Of a stretch of DNA of 64,000 nt, positions 51,820 to 62,248 are shown in pieces. A model generated the notes under the pieces. The model searched no databases and had not been told where the DNA came from. It saw nothing but the letters and a program-made list of their open reading frames with translations. The stretch spans positions 40,001-104,000 of the forward strand of contig CAUYUJ010000693.1 of NCBI GenBank assembly GCA_963575745.1, given 5' to 3'. This DNA is from Prorocentrum cordatum (taxonomy: Eukaryota; Sar; Dinophyceae; Prorocentrales; Prorocentraceae). The number at the start of each line of letters is the position of its first letter. Position 1 is the first letter of the stretch. The position numbers were made by a program, and so were the translations under genes.

Positions 51820-52955
51820 TTAGGCCCAGAAGGGCCTCAAGACGGGCCCAGAAGGCTCCAAGAGGCCTCCAAGACGGCCCACGAGGGCCCCGAGACGCCA
51901 AACGAGCGCTCCAAGACGGCCAAGATGGCCCCAAGACGAGCCAACAGGCCTCCAAGACGGCCCAAGAGGTCCCCACGAGGCCCCAAGAGGCCTCCAAGAT
52001 GCGTCCCAAGAGGGTCCCTAGACGCAAAAATTTGCCCATGCCCTTCGTAAAACGTACAATGTTCACAAGTTCGCCTTCTGGGCTTTCCGACGCTCCAAGA
52101 CGGCCCAAGAGGCCCCGAAGACCGCCTCAAGACGGCCCAAGAAGCCTCTAAGAGGGTCCCAAGATAGCCCAAGAGGGCCCCAAGACGGCCCAACAGGCGT
52201 CCAAGACGGCCCAAGAGGGCCCCGAAGACGGCCCCAAGAGCGCTCCAGGAGCGCTCCAAGTGGCCTCCAAGAGAGCTCAATATGGTCCCAGGCGGTCCAA
52301 GAGCGATCAAAGACACCGAAGATGGCCTCCTGACGGCCCAAGATGCCCCCAAGAGGCCCCAAGAGGCATCCAAGATGCGTCCCAAGAGGGCCTCTAGACG
52401 CAAAAATTAGCCCGTTCCCTTCAACGTGCATGTTTCACAAATTCGCCTTTTGGGCTTTCCGACGCTCCCAGGCGGCCCAAGAGGCCCCCAAGACCGCCCC
52501 AAGACGGCCCAAGAAGCCTCCAAGATGGCCCCAAGACAGCTCAAGAAGGCGCCAAGACGGCTCAAGAGGCGCCGAAGACGGCCCAAGAGAGCCCCGAAGA
52601 CGGCCCCAAGAGCGCTCCAGGAGCGCTCCAAGTGGCTTCCAAGAAAGCTCAACATGGTCCCACACGGTCCAATAGCCATCGAAGACACCCGAGATGGCCT
52701 CCAGATGGCCCAAGACGCCCCCAAAAGGCCTCCAAGATGCGTCCCAAGAGGGTCCCTGGACGCAACAATTTGCTTATTCCCTTCGTAAAACGTACAATGT
52801 TCACAAATTCGCCTTCTGGGCTTTCCGACGCTCCAAGACGGCCCAAGAGGCCCCGAAGACCGCCCCAAGACGGCCCAAGGGGCCCCCAAGACGGCCCCGC
52901 GACGGTCCAAGATGGCCCCAAGACGGCCCAAGAGGTCCCCAAGACGACGCCGCAA
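51820..52955 (+). repeat. CCAAGACGGCC array 2 with 370-bp higher-order units
   Basis: The array of CCAAGACGGCCC and AAGAGGCCCC words is interrupted by three copies of an island: CGCAAAAATT..CCC, TTCACAAATTCGCCTT and GGGCTTTCCGACGCTCC (near 52,023, 52,399 and 52,760). Period is about 370 bases, so this is a higher-order tandem repeat. Open frames on both strands are incidental. Confidence 0.85.
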
Positions 52956-53317
52956 ACGATAGGTGATTTGGCAGGCAGGCGACCGGAAGAGTCCAGCGGC
53001 GGCGATCCGCACCCCTAACCACTTACCCGCCCCACCCCCTCCTCCTCGCGCTCTGGAGAGGCGTCTTGAAGCGTCGTGGAGTGCCTTGGGGGGCCTCTCG
53101 GGCCGTCTTGGGCCTATCTTGGTCAGCAGCGAGGCGGCGCGACATGGCGGCGCCGTGACGGAAGTAAGGCGAACCTGGCCGCAGCACCCGTTTATAGTCC
53201 AGGAATCCACGGGACGCCACCCAGGACACCCAGAAGCCAAGGCTTGGCTCGCAGGAGAAAAATAGCCCTTTCCCAATGTTTCTACCCCTGCAGACCCGAC
53301 TCGGGCCAGAAAGGGCT
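52956..53317. other. Spacer, no gene seen
   Basis: There is a decayed array edge and GC-rich sequence. Confidence 0.4.
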
Positions 53318-53475
53318 GGAGGAGGAGGAGGAGGAGGACCTGAGGAGGAGGAGGAGGAAGAGGAGGAGGGGCAGGAGGAGAGGAGAGGAGAGGAGAGGAG
53401 AGGAGAGGAGGGACGCGGGGCGCTGTCTCTTCAAAACGAGGACCCAACACCACAAGATGGTTGGGACAAATCATG
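53318..53475. repeat. GGA tract and reversed fragment of R-G
   Basis: GGA/GAGAG words lead into a reverse copy of the CCTGTGGTGTTGGGTCCTCG phrase of 24,270-24,305. Confidence 0.7.
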
Positions 53476-54090
53476 ACGGGACGCGGGGAATCGGTTAAGA
53501 CCTCGGGGGGTCGACGTCATGAAAAAATCATGACGTCGGGGTCTGGGAACTGCGCCCCTCCTCCAAATAGCTCCCAGGGGAACTGTCTCTCGATGGGCTG
53601 GTGGGGATACTATTGCGACGCCGATGCCGGCCTGGCCGATCCCTCGGCCCCAAATCGGGGGCCCCCCCGTCGGGGTCGGCCAAGAGGGGGGCGTCCGAAA
53701 GGGGGGGCGCAAATCATGGCCGGCGGATTGTGCGCGGCCCAAGGGTGGGGTGGGGGAGCGGGGACGCAATGAAATAAGAAGAGGCGCCATGAAACGTGGG
53801 GAGACATCATGGCCCCTGCCATGATACCCATCCACACCCTCTTGGCCGCCCCCGACCCAAAGAAGCCAGTGCACCCGCCGTCCCTCTGGCTCTCGCCAGG
53901 AAGGCGTGTCCAGCGATCCTGGGTCCCAGGACCGGCTCGGCTAAGGTCGGTGGAGGAGGAAGAAGAGGAGGAAGCGGAGGAGGAGGAAGAGGAGGAGGAG
54001 GAGGAGGGAGGAGGAGGGAGGAGGAGGGGTGCGCGCAGCCCTCCCGAGCTAATCTCGGCGCAGGGCCGCCTCGCGCCACCTGGTGCTCAT
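53476..54090. other. Spacer with AATCATG words, hairpin and GGA tract
   Basis: A perfect hairpin CGACGTCATGA-N5-TCATGACGTCG lies at 53,512-53,538. AATCATG/CATCATGGCC words recur. 53,955-54,030 is GGA-rich. No gene. Confidence 0.55.
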
Positions 54091-54249
54091 CTCAGGTCGG
54101 CCTGTCCCCCTACGGGCGGATTTTGGGCGGACAATGAGAAAATACGCAAAAACTAGACCAACAATGCTCAACAATGATCAAAAATCGACCTCAGACTATT
54201 GCTTGACTTTTGTTGAATATTCCTCCTGTACTGTAGAGGGCCGTGTCGT
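54091..54249. mobile_element. MITE-2 copy 4
   Basis: The left arm is GGTCGGCCTGTCCCCCTACG, the interior CAACAATGATCAAAAATCG, and the right arm TTCCTCCTGTACTGTAGAGG is decayed. Confidence 0.7.
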
Positions 54250-54740
54250 CTTCGGGGCCTCTTTTGCTGTTTTCTCGGGTCTCATGGGGGCCTCTTGGAG
54301 CTTCTGGGCCCCTTCTTGGAGCGTCTTGGGGTCTCCTAGGGTCTCTTGAGCCAAAAGGCCAGAATTTCCAGGTCCTCGTCCCCGTCTTGGGCGCCGCCTT
54401 GGGGCGTTCTTGGGCGGTTTGGGCGCCTCGTGGGCCGTCTTGGCGCCCTCGTGGACCGTCTTGGGGCCCTCTTGGGGGCATCCTCGACCGGCTTGGGTGC
54501 CTCTGGGGCCGTCTTGGACGCAGTGGACGCCCAAAAGGTAAACACGCAAAAAATATTAGTTTTCCCACAGGAAATCGGCGAGTTTTGCTCATTGGACTCT
54601 CTCGGCGTGCCTCTTGGGGCGTCTTCGGGGCCTTCGGGGGCCTTCTTGGCGTCATGGGAGTCGTCTTGAAAAGCGTCTGGAGCCATTGCTGCGGCAGCCT
54701 CTTGGGGCCCTGTTGGTTCCGGGACGCCGAAACCCTGTAA
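54250..54740 (-). repeat. CCAAGACGGCC array 3 (reverse)
   Basis: On the minus strand the same words run opposite to array 2, with an AT-rich island at 54,535-54,600 ending in GGGCGTCCACTGCGTCCAAG. It faces array 2 as an inverted pair across 53-54.2 kb. Confidence 0.7.
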
Positions 54741-55436
54741 AAACACAGTGAAACCGACGCCCGGTACTCTCATGCCCCCTCGAGGCAGCGGCCCCGGGCG
54801 CCCAGGCGTCGTGCCCCGGGATATGGGATATATATATATATATACACACACCATATAATTTTCGCTCGAGGATCCAGGAGGCTCCTCGAGGGTCCTCGCC
54901 GAGCCAAAAAAACATGCACGCGTCCGAACAATGCCACGCCGCCTGCGCCCCGCGAGCGCCCGCCGCCCACGGGAGGGGCGCGCGGGAGGGCGGGCGACGG
55001 GTTGGGGCGCAAGAGGACATACTGTGGAGGCCACCACAAGAAGCCGTCCACAAGAAACCCAACTCTGAGATCCCAGGACGTCCATAGAGTTTTGGTGTGG
55101 GAACGTCGCGCCCTCCATCGCATAATCATCAAGGCCCTAGAAATTTGGGGCACCCTGGAGGCAAGCACGGTGCTTGTTGGCATGGGCCACCACTGTACGG
55201 CAAGTTCGCGCGGCGTCGGCGCGCACAGGAGGTCTCAACACCGCGTCGACTGTTCAGCCTCAAACCGATCGCGGCCCCGATCGCTCCAGCTTGGATTCCG
55301 TCGGGTCCAGAGGCGTCACTGGGCCCCTGGGTGCTTCCGCGTCGCAGAATTCAACCTGGAGCGCCTTCGCCGGCGTCGCCGGCGCCACGTGAACCTACCG
55401 TACCAGTACTATGCGCCCATGTTGGGCAGCAACTAA
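54741..55436. other. Spacer with TA microsatellite, no gene
   Basis: 54,827-54,850 is TA/CA dinucleotide. The rest shows nothing recognisable. Confidence 0.45.
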
Positions 55437-55600
55437 CAACTCGGCCAGGCGAAACTCGGCCAGGCGAGACTCGGCCCTGCGAACCTCGGCCAGGCTGACT
55501 CCGGCCAGGCTGAACTCGGCCAGGCGGACCTCGGCCAGGCTGAACTCGGCCCGTGCCGATTCCGGCCCGGGCCGAGTTCAGCCTGGCCGAGTCTCTCCCC
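55437..55600. repeat. 15-bp minisatellite (ACTCGGCCAGGCTGA)
   Basis: About eleven units, some 14-15 bases, ending in a TTCAGCCTGGCCGAGT inverted copy near 55,577. Confidence 0.85.
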
Positions 55601-55685
55601 TGTCTTGGAGTCGCCGATCCACGTCCTGTCCTCGGAGGTCTGCTCCAGCGCCGCGAGCCGCTCCTCCGTGTCCCGGAGATCGGCC

Positions 55686-55873
55686 TGAGTATCGCTTCTC
55701 CGATCCCCATTCCCAGCGGCGTGGCCTGGGCCCCACTGGCCGATCTACCCCCCTGGATGGGGATATAGGCAGTCCCCTTCGGGTTTCGAGGGGTGTATCC
55801 CCAACTGGGGTGGCACTTTGGTGGGGGTCTCGAAGGGGGTGAGGAAGGATGGGGGTCGGATAAACGATACTGA
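55686..55873. mobile_element. MITE-3 copy 1 (188 bp, 5-bp TSD)
   Basis: The left end is TGAGTATCGCTTCTCCGATC and the right end, reverse-complemented, TCAGTATCGTTTATCCGACC. CGGCC flanks both sides (55,681-55,685 and 55,874-55,878). The interior is shared with copy 2 (AGCGGCGTGGCCTGGGCCCC). Non-coding. Confidence 0.85.
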
Positions 55874-56032
55874 CGGCCTCCAGCTTCTCCGCCCGCTCGG
55901 GCGATAGCGCGTGGAACGGGAGACCCAGGAGGTAGTCGAAGCTGGCCGCGGCGTGCTCCCCCTCGTGGGAAGCAGAAGGACGTACAACGTGCTGTGCGCC
56001 CGCTTCGGAGGCGCCGTAACCGGACGTATAGC

Positions 56033-56223
56033 TGAGTATCGTTCAACCGATCCCCATCCCCAGCGGCGTGGCCTGGGCCCCACTGGCCGATTTACCCCAC
56101 CCCCGATGGGGATATAGGCCGTTTCCTTTGTATTTCGAGGGGTGTATCCCAACTGGGGTGGTAATTTCGTGAGCGTCTCGAAGGGGATGGGGATGGGGAT
56201 GGGGATCGGTTAAACGATACCGA
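56033..56223. mobile_element. MITE-3 copy 2 (191 bp)
   Basis: The left end is TGAGTATCGTTCAACCGATC and the right end, reverse-complemented, TCGGTATCGTTTAACCGATC, with better paired arms than copy 1. It lies 159 bases from copy 1 in the same orientation. No clear TSD. Confidence 0.85.
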
Positions 56224-56755
56224 TCACCACGGGGCTTTCATTGATTGGGAAATTGAAATTCTAGAACTTGGAAAAAACGGAATGGTGGGATTCCCTTTTG
56301 TCAAGTTGTAGTGCCTGGCTGTGGGTTAGACGTGTTCTGCATGTAGGCCACGCTTCGTTGGGATGCCTCTCGGGGTCTCCGTTCAAAAATGAGCAGGGGG
56401 TGAGTTTGGAAAAAAGGAATTCTAAACTTCCACTGCTTCAACTCATGGGATCATGGGATCTCTAATTCTACAATGGTTTAAGGAGCAGCCAAGAGGAGAC
56501 GAAGACGATCCAAGAAAGTGCCAAGACAGCGTCAGAGAGTTCAACAGCCTCCCGAAACATTTTTGCATGTGACCCCGAAGTCTTGATGGGGCTCGAGGAA
56601 GAGGATAGGGAGTAACAGTCCTAACCTGAAAAACAAATATTTGGTTCTGTTTTGTGGTTTAAGATTCCTCGGTCTTGGCGCGTAGGATGCGGGAAAACGT
56701 GAGAAGGCGTTACGCGTCGGCAAAACCACTGGGAAGCAACGATTTTTCCCTCTTC
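56224..56755. other. AT-richer spacer, no gene seen
   Basis: There is no motif or repeat that I can support. Confidence 0.4.
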
Positions 56756-57295
56756 GGGCTCTCTCGGGACGGCTATCGAAGCTCTCTTAGGCTGTTTTGG
56801 AGGCCTCGTCCAGGATTTTTTGGGAGCCTCTCAGGGGTCTGGGGCGTGTTGAAGGCCTCTGGGGGGTCCCGGAGTCCTCTGAGGTCTCTGGAGGTCTCCT
56901 GCTCCCGCTCTTGGGCTCATCTTGGGCCTGTTCTGGGGTGGTCTGGAGCTGTCCTGGCCGTCTTGGGACCTCTTGGGTGGTCTCGGGGCGGTCTTGGGGG
57001 CCTCTTCGGCCGTCTTGGAGCGTCGGAAGCATGAAATGGTGAGATGGCCAAAATCCCTGGACAAAAAAAAATACAATTAACGATTTTAGGTTTTCCGGGC
57101 GCTCTCGAGAGGCATCTTGAAGCTCTCTTGAGGTCTCTTGGAGGCCTCCTGGGAGCCTGGAGAGCCACCCGAAAGCTGCCCTGAGTTGCTTGGAAGCGTC
57201 TTGGGCAATTCCTTTACGTTGTGGGAGCTTCTTGGGGTCGTCTTGGGCTGTTTTTGGGCATTGTGGAGCCTTCCCCGGAGGCCGGGAAGCGCGGT
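56756..57295 (-). repeat. CCAAGACGGCC array 4 (reverse)
   Basis: Minus-strand words match arrays 1-3. An AT-rich island at 57,025-57,095 (TTTTTTTTTGTCCAGGGATT and a CATGCTTCCGACGCTCCAAG end) sits at the same place in the pattern. 57,296-57,838 shows no supported gene. Confidence 0.7.
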
Positions 57296-57854
57296 ACCAG
57301 GAGCGTACACGAGATGAGAGCGAGGTGGAGGACGCCCCAGGAGGAGGCCCAGCGCACTTGTTATACATAGAATGTATAAATAAATAATACTTGGGAGGCC
57401 AAATTGGGCCTGCGTGCGTAAGGCGTGCGTGTGGGGTCGCTATGCGTGCGTGAGAGGTACACGTTGGCAAGTTGTTTTGAACATGCCTGAACGAGTTGTG
57501 AATGGTCCTTTTGGGTGTGGCCGTGATGGGTATGCCCGTTTGGGTATGCCGAAACGAGTTTAGTGTGGCGGTGCCTTTCATCCAAGTGTAGCACAACCAT
57601 CTTTCACGCAGCCCCAGCTCTCTCAGGCGGCGACAAGAACCGAAACTGTGCCCGAACATCTGCCCGAGTGTGACCGAAACCGGCGCCCGAAATTTCCCGA
57701 ACGCGCCAGAGGGCGACCGACGTGCATGTTGCGAAACCCAATCAACTTTCAACTTCGCTTGCAAATCCAGTCGCACTGCGCTTCCAGTTGCAATTTCGGG
57801 GGCGTTTTCGGTCACCGACGTTTCGGTCGCGCACGTTTTCAGCACCGCCAGCAA

Positions 57855-58445
57855 TCACGACTGGAGCCCTGGACCACATGCGTTTGCTGCATGTTCCGAG
57901 CCTGATCGATCTGCCATGGCCCCGGGACCCGAAACTGGGCGAAAGCGCCTGGTGTGAACGACTTGCCACGAAGACGCACACGTGGTGCGCCTGCCGCTGC
58001 AGAGACGGCGCGCAGCACCGATCCCCCCGCGAGGGCCCCTTCTGTGCGCGCCGGTCCCTTGCCAGGTCTTCTTCGGTGCAAGCTGTCCCCAAGGAGGGGG
58101 ACAACGTGTGCGCGGGCCGGCGGCGCCGCACTGCACGCTGCATGTGCAGCACCGACTGTGAAGGAGTGCTTGGGCGCTGCCGACCTCGGCCTCCGCCGGT
58201 CGCGGGGCAAGCCGCTCGAAGCCCGCCTGGCCGAGCAGCTCGTCCGCGGAGGCGCCGGCCTGCCGCAGCTGGCCTGGGTCGTACTCCCGGATGAAGCGCA
58301 CCTGGGCGACGAGAAGGAAAGGGTCTTGCAGCCAACGGAGGGTCTTCCAACGGAGGTAGAAGTGGCCACGGGCATGTCCTCCTGCAGGCGGATTCTGGGG
58401 CATTTCACAATGGTCAAAAATCCTGGAAACCTCTTCCCCTGACAA
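57855..58445 (-). pseudogene. Possible decayed ORF next to MITE-2
   Basis: A minus-strand frame contains FYLRWKTLRWLQDPFLLVAQ and VRFIREYDPGQLRQAGASA, which read like a real amphipathic protein, then degenerate. Its start overlaps MITE-2 copy 5. I do not recognise it. Confidence 0.3.
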
Positions 58446-58500
58446 TCTTGAAACTATTCTGGAATACTCCTCCTGTAGAGGAACATGCCCGATTTGAGAC
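58364..58500. mobile_element. MITE-2 copy 5
   Basis: The left arm is ACGGGCATGTCCTCCTGCAG and the right arm, reverse-complemented, ATCGGGCATGTTCCTCTACA. The interior CACAATGGTCAAAAATCC is shared with copy 4. Confidence 0.75.
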
Positions 58501-58654
58501 TACAGAAGAATCCAACAGGGGAGACGGGGAGCCCGGGGCCGCCGCCCTAGACCTTTCGGATGGCAGCCGTTTCGCAAGAGACTTCCTCACAATGTATGCA
58601 ATTCGCCTCAACTCGGGCTACATGTTTGTTGCGAGGACGGTGGCGCTCCGCGGG

Positions 58655-59012
58655 CTACGCTCGAGGAGGAGAAGGAGGAGGAGGAGCAGGAGGAGGAGGA
58701 GCAGGAGGAGGAGGAGCAGGAGGAGCAGGAGGGAGGAGGAGGATGGCGGAGGTGGAGGAGCGACGAGAAGGAACGAGGAGCGAGGAACCAGGAGGAGGAG
58801 GAGAAGGAGGAGGAGGAGGAGGAGGAGGAGGAGGAGGAGGAGAAGAGGAGCGAGGAGCGAGGAGGAGGGGGAGGAGGAGGAGGAGGAGGAGGAGGAGGAG
58901 GAGAGGAGGAGGAGAGGAGGGGGAGGAGGAGGAGGAGGAGGAGGAGGAGGAGGAGGAGGAGGAGGAGAAGGAGGAGGAGGAGGAAGAGGAGGAGGAGGAA
59001 GGAGGAGGACGG
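58655..59012. repeat. Long GGA tract
   Basis: About 350 bases are almost wholly GGA/GAG/GGC triplets on the plus strand. 59,013-59,232 has no gene. Confidence 0.9.
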
Positions 59013-59232
59013 CCAGGATCTCGTGAAACAAACTGCACGCAAGTGTACATGGCCGTGCTCTCGCCCTTGTCCTCTGCAGCCGACCTCGCGCTCCTCGGCT
59101 CGCCACTTCGTCCCTGCGTCTGCCAGGATCTATGTTGGGGCACTCTGACCAAGGCGAGCCTTGGTCACGAGTGGGCTCCCTGAGCTGGATCGCAGGAGCG
59201 TCCCGAAATCAGAGCCCCTCCAGGGCCCGCAT

Positions 59233-59406
59233 TCAGAGGGGAAGCATGGATCACCGCCACCGAGAACCCATCGGTAGGGGTTCACCCCTGAGCGGTGACA
59301 CGCCCGAGCGCAATCCATCACAAAACGACGCTCAGGCGTGTCACCGCCCAGGGGTTGGTTCCCCCCGATGGGTTCTCAGTGGCGGTGGTCTTTGTGTCCC
59401 CTCTGA
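59233..59406. mobile_element. MITE-4, foldback-type (174 bp)
   Basis: The left end is TCAGAGGGGAAGCATGGATC and the right end, reverse-complemented, TCAGAGGGGACACAAAGACC. The arms stay paired for about 75 bases through CACCGCCAC.GAGAACCCAT and GCGGTGACACGCC.GAGCG. Flanks CGCAT and CACAT may be a mutated 5-bp TSD. A nested hairpin AGGGGT-TC-ACCCCT is in the left arm. Confidence 0.82.
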
Positions 59407-59584
59407 CACATGGACCTTCTTTCAGCGCCTTGACAGTACGCGAGAAGACCCCACGCGGTGGCTTGCGCGGGCCGCCCGCGAGGCACGCCACATCGTGCCC
59501 ATGCGACACCCTACGCGGGCAGCTTGCGCGCGAATGCCCGCGCATTCGACCCCGTTTCCTTCTGGCTCCTGGCGCGGGGGTGAG

Positions 59585-60095
59585 CGAAGTGGAGGAGGCG
59601 GAGGAGCGAAGAGGAGCGGGAGAAGGAGGAGGAGGAGGAGGAGGAGGAGCAAGGAGGAGGAGGAGGAGGAGGAGGAGGAGGAGGAGGAGGAGGAGGAGGA
59701 GGAGGAGTAAGAAAGGAGGAGGAGGAGAGAGGCGGAGGCGGAGGAGGAGGAGAGGAGGAGGAGGAGAAAAAGGAGGAGGAGGAGGAGGCGGAGGAGGAGA
59801 AGGAGGAGGAGGAGGAGAGGAAGAGGAGGGGGAGGAGGAGGAGCAGGAGGAGCAGGAGGAGGAGGAGGAGGAGGAGGGCAGGAGGAAGAGGAGGAGGAGG
59901 AGGAGGAGGAGGAGGAGGAGGAGGGAGGAGGAAGAGGAGGAGGAGGAGGAGGAGAAGGAGGAGGAGGAGGGAGGAGGAGGAGGAGGAGGAGGAGGAGGAG
60001 GAGGAGGAGGAGGGGAAGGAGTAAGAAGGAGGAGGTGGAGGAGGGGGAGGAGGAGGAGGAAGAGGAGGAGGAGGAGGAAGAGGAGGAGGAATTGA
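59585..60095. repeat. Long GGA tract
   Basis: About 500 bases of GGA/GAG triplets, the longest such run in the window. 60,096-60,510 is ordinary sequence without a supported gene. Confidence 0.92.
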
Positions 60096-60510
60096 TTGTC
60101 CGTCCGCAGCGCCGGATGATGTACGCGAACGGTGAGTGAAACTGCCGAGCGCTGTCGTTTCGGCGGGGAAGGTGGGTCGAGCGCTGTCGCTTCAACCGTG
60201 CCTTGAGCCAAACGCCGGCGGAAACCGTGACAGTATAAAGTTCCCGCTCTTCTGTCTGTCCTATTCACGTACGTGGCCCACGAACGGGGGTACAACTGAG
60301 AGGGCCGAAAAGCTGTACCTACCCGCCATGCCTGCTGAGTGCCACGTGCCTGCCATGCTACACGCTCATGAAACATGACATGGAGGAGCCCCCGACGACT
60401 CCCCTGAAGGGTATTATGCAACTCGGGGGGGGAGGAATCAGCGCAGTAATGTACAAGCTGCAACCGAGCTCTGGGCTCCTGGCTCTTTGTGCCGGTCTCT
60501 GGACTCGTGA

Positions 60511-61180
60511 TCAGACCATCGGAAGCTGCACCGGAGGATCGCCCGAGAGGGCAAGAAGGCTCTCAGCCCACAGCTTCAAGATTGGTTCCGGCTGAGGCCC
60601 TCTGGTTAAAATATCGTTGATCATGTCTCTCGTGTCCGTTCACCAAATCGCGTCGAGCGTACCGGCCGCGAGCCGATCCCGCAAAGCTTTGAGCAGATAG
60701 ATCAATTGAGGCTCAGCGGGCTGCTTGAGCTCTGTGGCACCAACCGACTGAAAGAGTCCTCCCTCGGTTGTCCGTGCAAGCCTGTAGCCTAATCGGGAAC
60801 GGTCCAGAGTCCATGCTCCACTGGATCTGTGCTGCGGTCAGCGGTCCATATGCGATCTCGTTGAGCATCACTTGCCAAGTCAGGGCGCAAGATATACCAT
60901 CATCCTGGCTTGCCAGCTCGGCACTGAAAGTGGAGCGTCACACACGAGGTTGCTTCCTACTGTAGAAATCCGGTACTATCGCTTTGCCGCCTTTCTGCAC
61001 AAAAAACTTAGAATGCACTACCACAACAATCGAAGCCCTAACTGCCAGACAATCGGGCTTTGTAGCCCTATCCGGGAAGGTGACTACCAACCACGGGAAA
61101 GGCACAGCCCTGTAAACGAATGTACACGGTGTGCGTTTAGCCACTTGACCACGGCGTTCAACTGTCCAACATGTCTCCAA
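60511..61180 (-). pseudogene. Copia RNase H domain
   Basis: The frame at 60,938-61,180 ends GGKAIVPDFYSRKQPRV, then an in-frame TGA, then RSTFSAELASQ, which fits the copia RV.RST..AE motif. After a frameshift near 60,765 it reads GLFQSVGATELKQ, LIYLLKALRDRLAAGTLDAI, a TGA in place of the expected Trp, then TDTRDMINDILTRGPQPEPI. The polyprotein ends PPVQLPMV at the stop 60,511-60,513. Confidence 0.75.
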
Positions 61181-62248
61181 TTCGGTGCGCGCGCATTCCT
61201 CTGAAGATGACCGACGTGCACCACAGCGTCAGCACGAGCGACCAGAGTCCACGCCACACACCCGAGAAGACTCCAGAATGACGTCTTGCTCTCCTGCGGA
61301 AGGGGTCCTCGTCGGCAGATCCCGCAACGATGCCCAGCAAGTGCAGTTGCTTGACGTAGTGGTCCTGCGTCGTGCTCACCGCGCCGTCCTCCGCCTGCGT
61401 GTGAAGCACCCCGAACTCGGCCTCCAATGCGTCCATGAACGTCTCAGCCACCTCCTGCTTCGCCGCGCCCTTCACGTCATCCACGTGCGTGCTGCACAGA
61501 AGGGCAAGGTCACGAAGAGGGTTCTCGTCGGTGCTGAACTTCACGAGCGGCTCGTCGACGTCGCTCACACTGATCCTCTTGATCTTCGGCTCGATGCGAG
61601 TGGGTGGGTGCCGCCACTTGCAGAACATCTGCGGATCCGTAACCAGCGGCATGAGCTGCAACTTCTTCATGACCGCGGTGAGCCGCATGTTCCATAGACG
61701 AAGCGCGTCCTTCAACCCAAAGCTGGGTCTGATCATCTCCAATGCGTCCACGGCCGGGTCGAAATCCTCGAACCCAGGGAACTTGCGGATCAACTTCGCC
61801 GCGCCCTTCGGTAAGTCCAGCTGCGCCGCCCGAAGTGCCCCCCCGGTCATCTTCGCAACCTGTTCGGAAGTGAGCCCCTTCAAGAACGCAATGCCGACGT
61901 CGCAAGAGAAGAGGATGAAGTCGGGAACCGTGCCAGCAATCATGTTGACGATGCGCTGCGCTTGGCGGGATGCGGCGGCACTGAACGTAGCTGGGCATCC
62001 CTGTTCGCGGTCTTGGAACCCTTTAATGTGCAAAGGCTGGCCTTGATAACCAATGTCCCGTCGGGCTTTCGCTTCCACCTAATGACCCAACGGCCCGACA
62101 TCAGATTGCGGCAACCGGCTCGCTTCCTCCTTGTCAGCGCCTTCAGCCCGATCCACTTGCCCAGCTCGTCAACGCATGCTTCATCAACGTCGCGCTGGTG
62201 TGGCTGCAACTCGACGGCAGTGAGGTCATCGGCCTCGCGAGCAATCAC
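61158..62248 (-). pseudogene. Copia reverse transcriptase (RVT_2)
   Basis: The start is in the frame 61,940-62,248 (GRWVIRWKRKPDGTLVIKA). After a frame change near 62,040 it continues in 61,158-62,078 with GQPLHIKGFQDREQG, FSCDVGIAFLKG (motif A), MIRPSFGLKDALRLWNMRL and CSTHVDDVKGAA (motif C, HVDD instead of YVDD). These are the copia RT landmarks in order. Confidence 0.8.

Noticed and set aside
58655-60095. Very long open frames across GGA tracts
   Set aside because: Composition artefact. Gly/Glu/Arg or Ser/Pro/Leu homopolymers in all frames, with no start context or domain.
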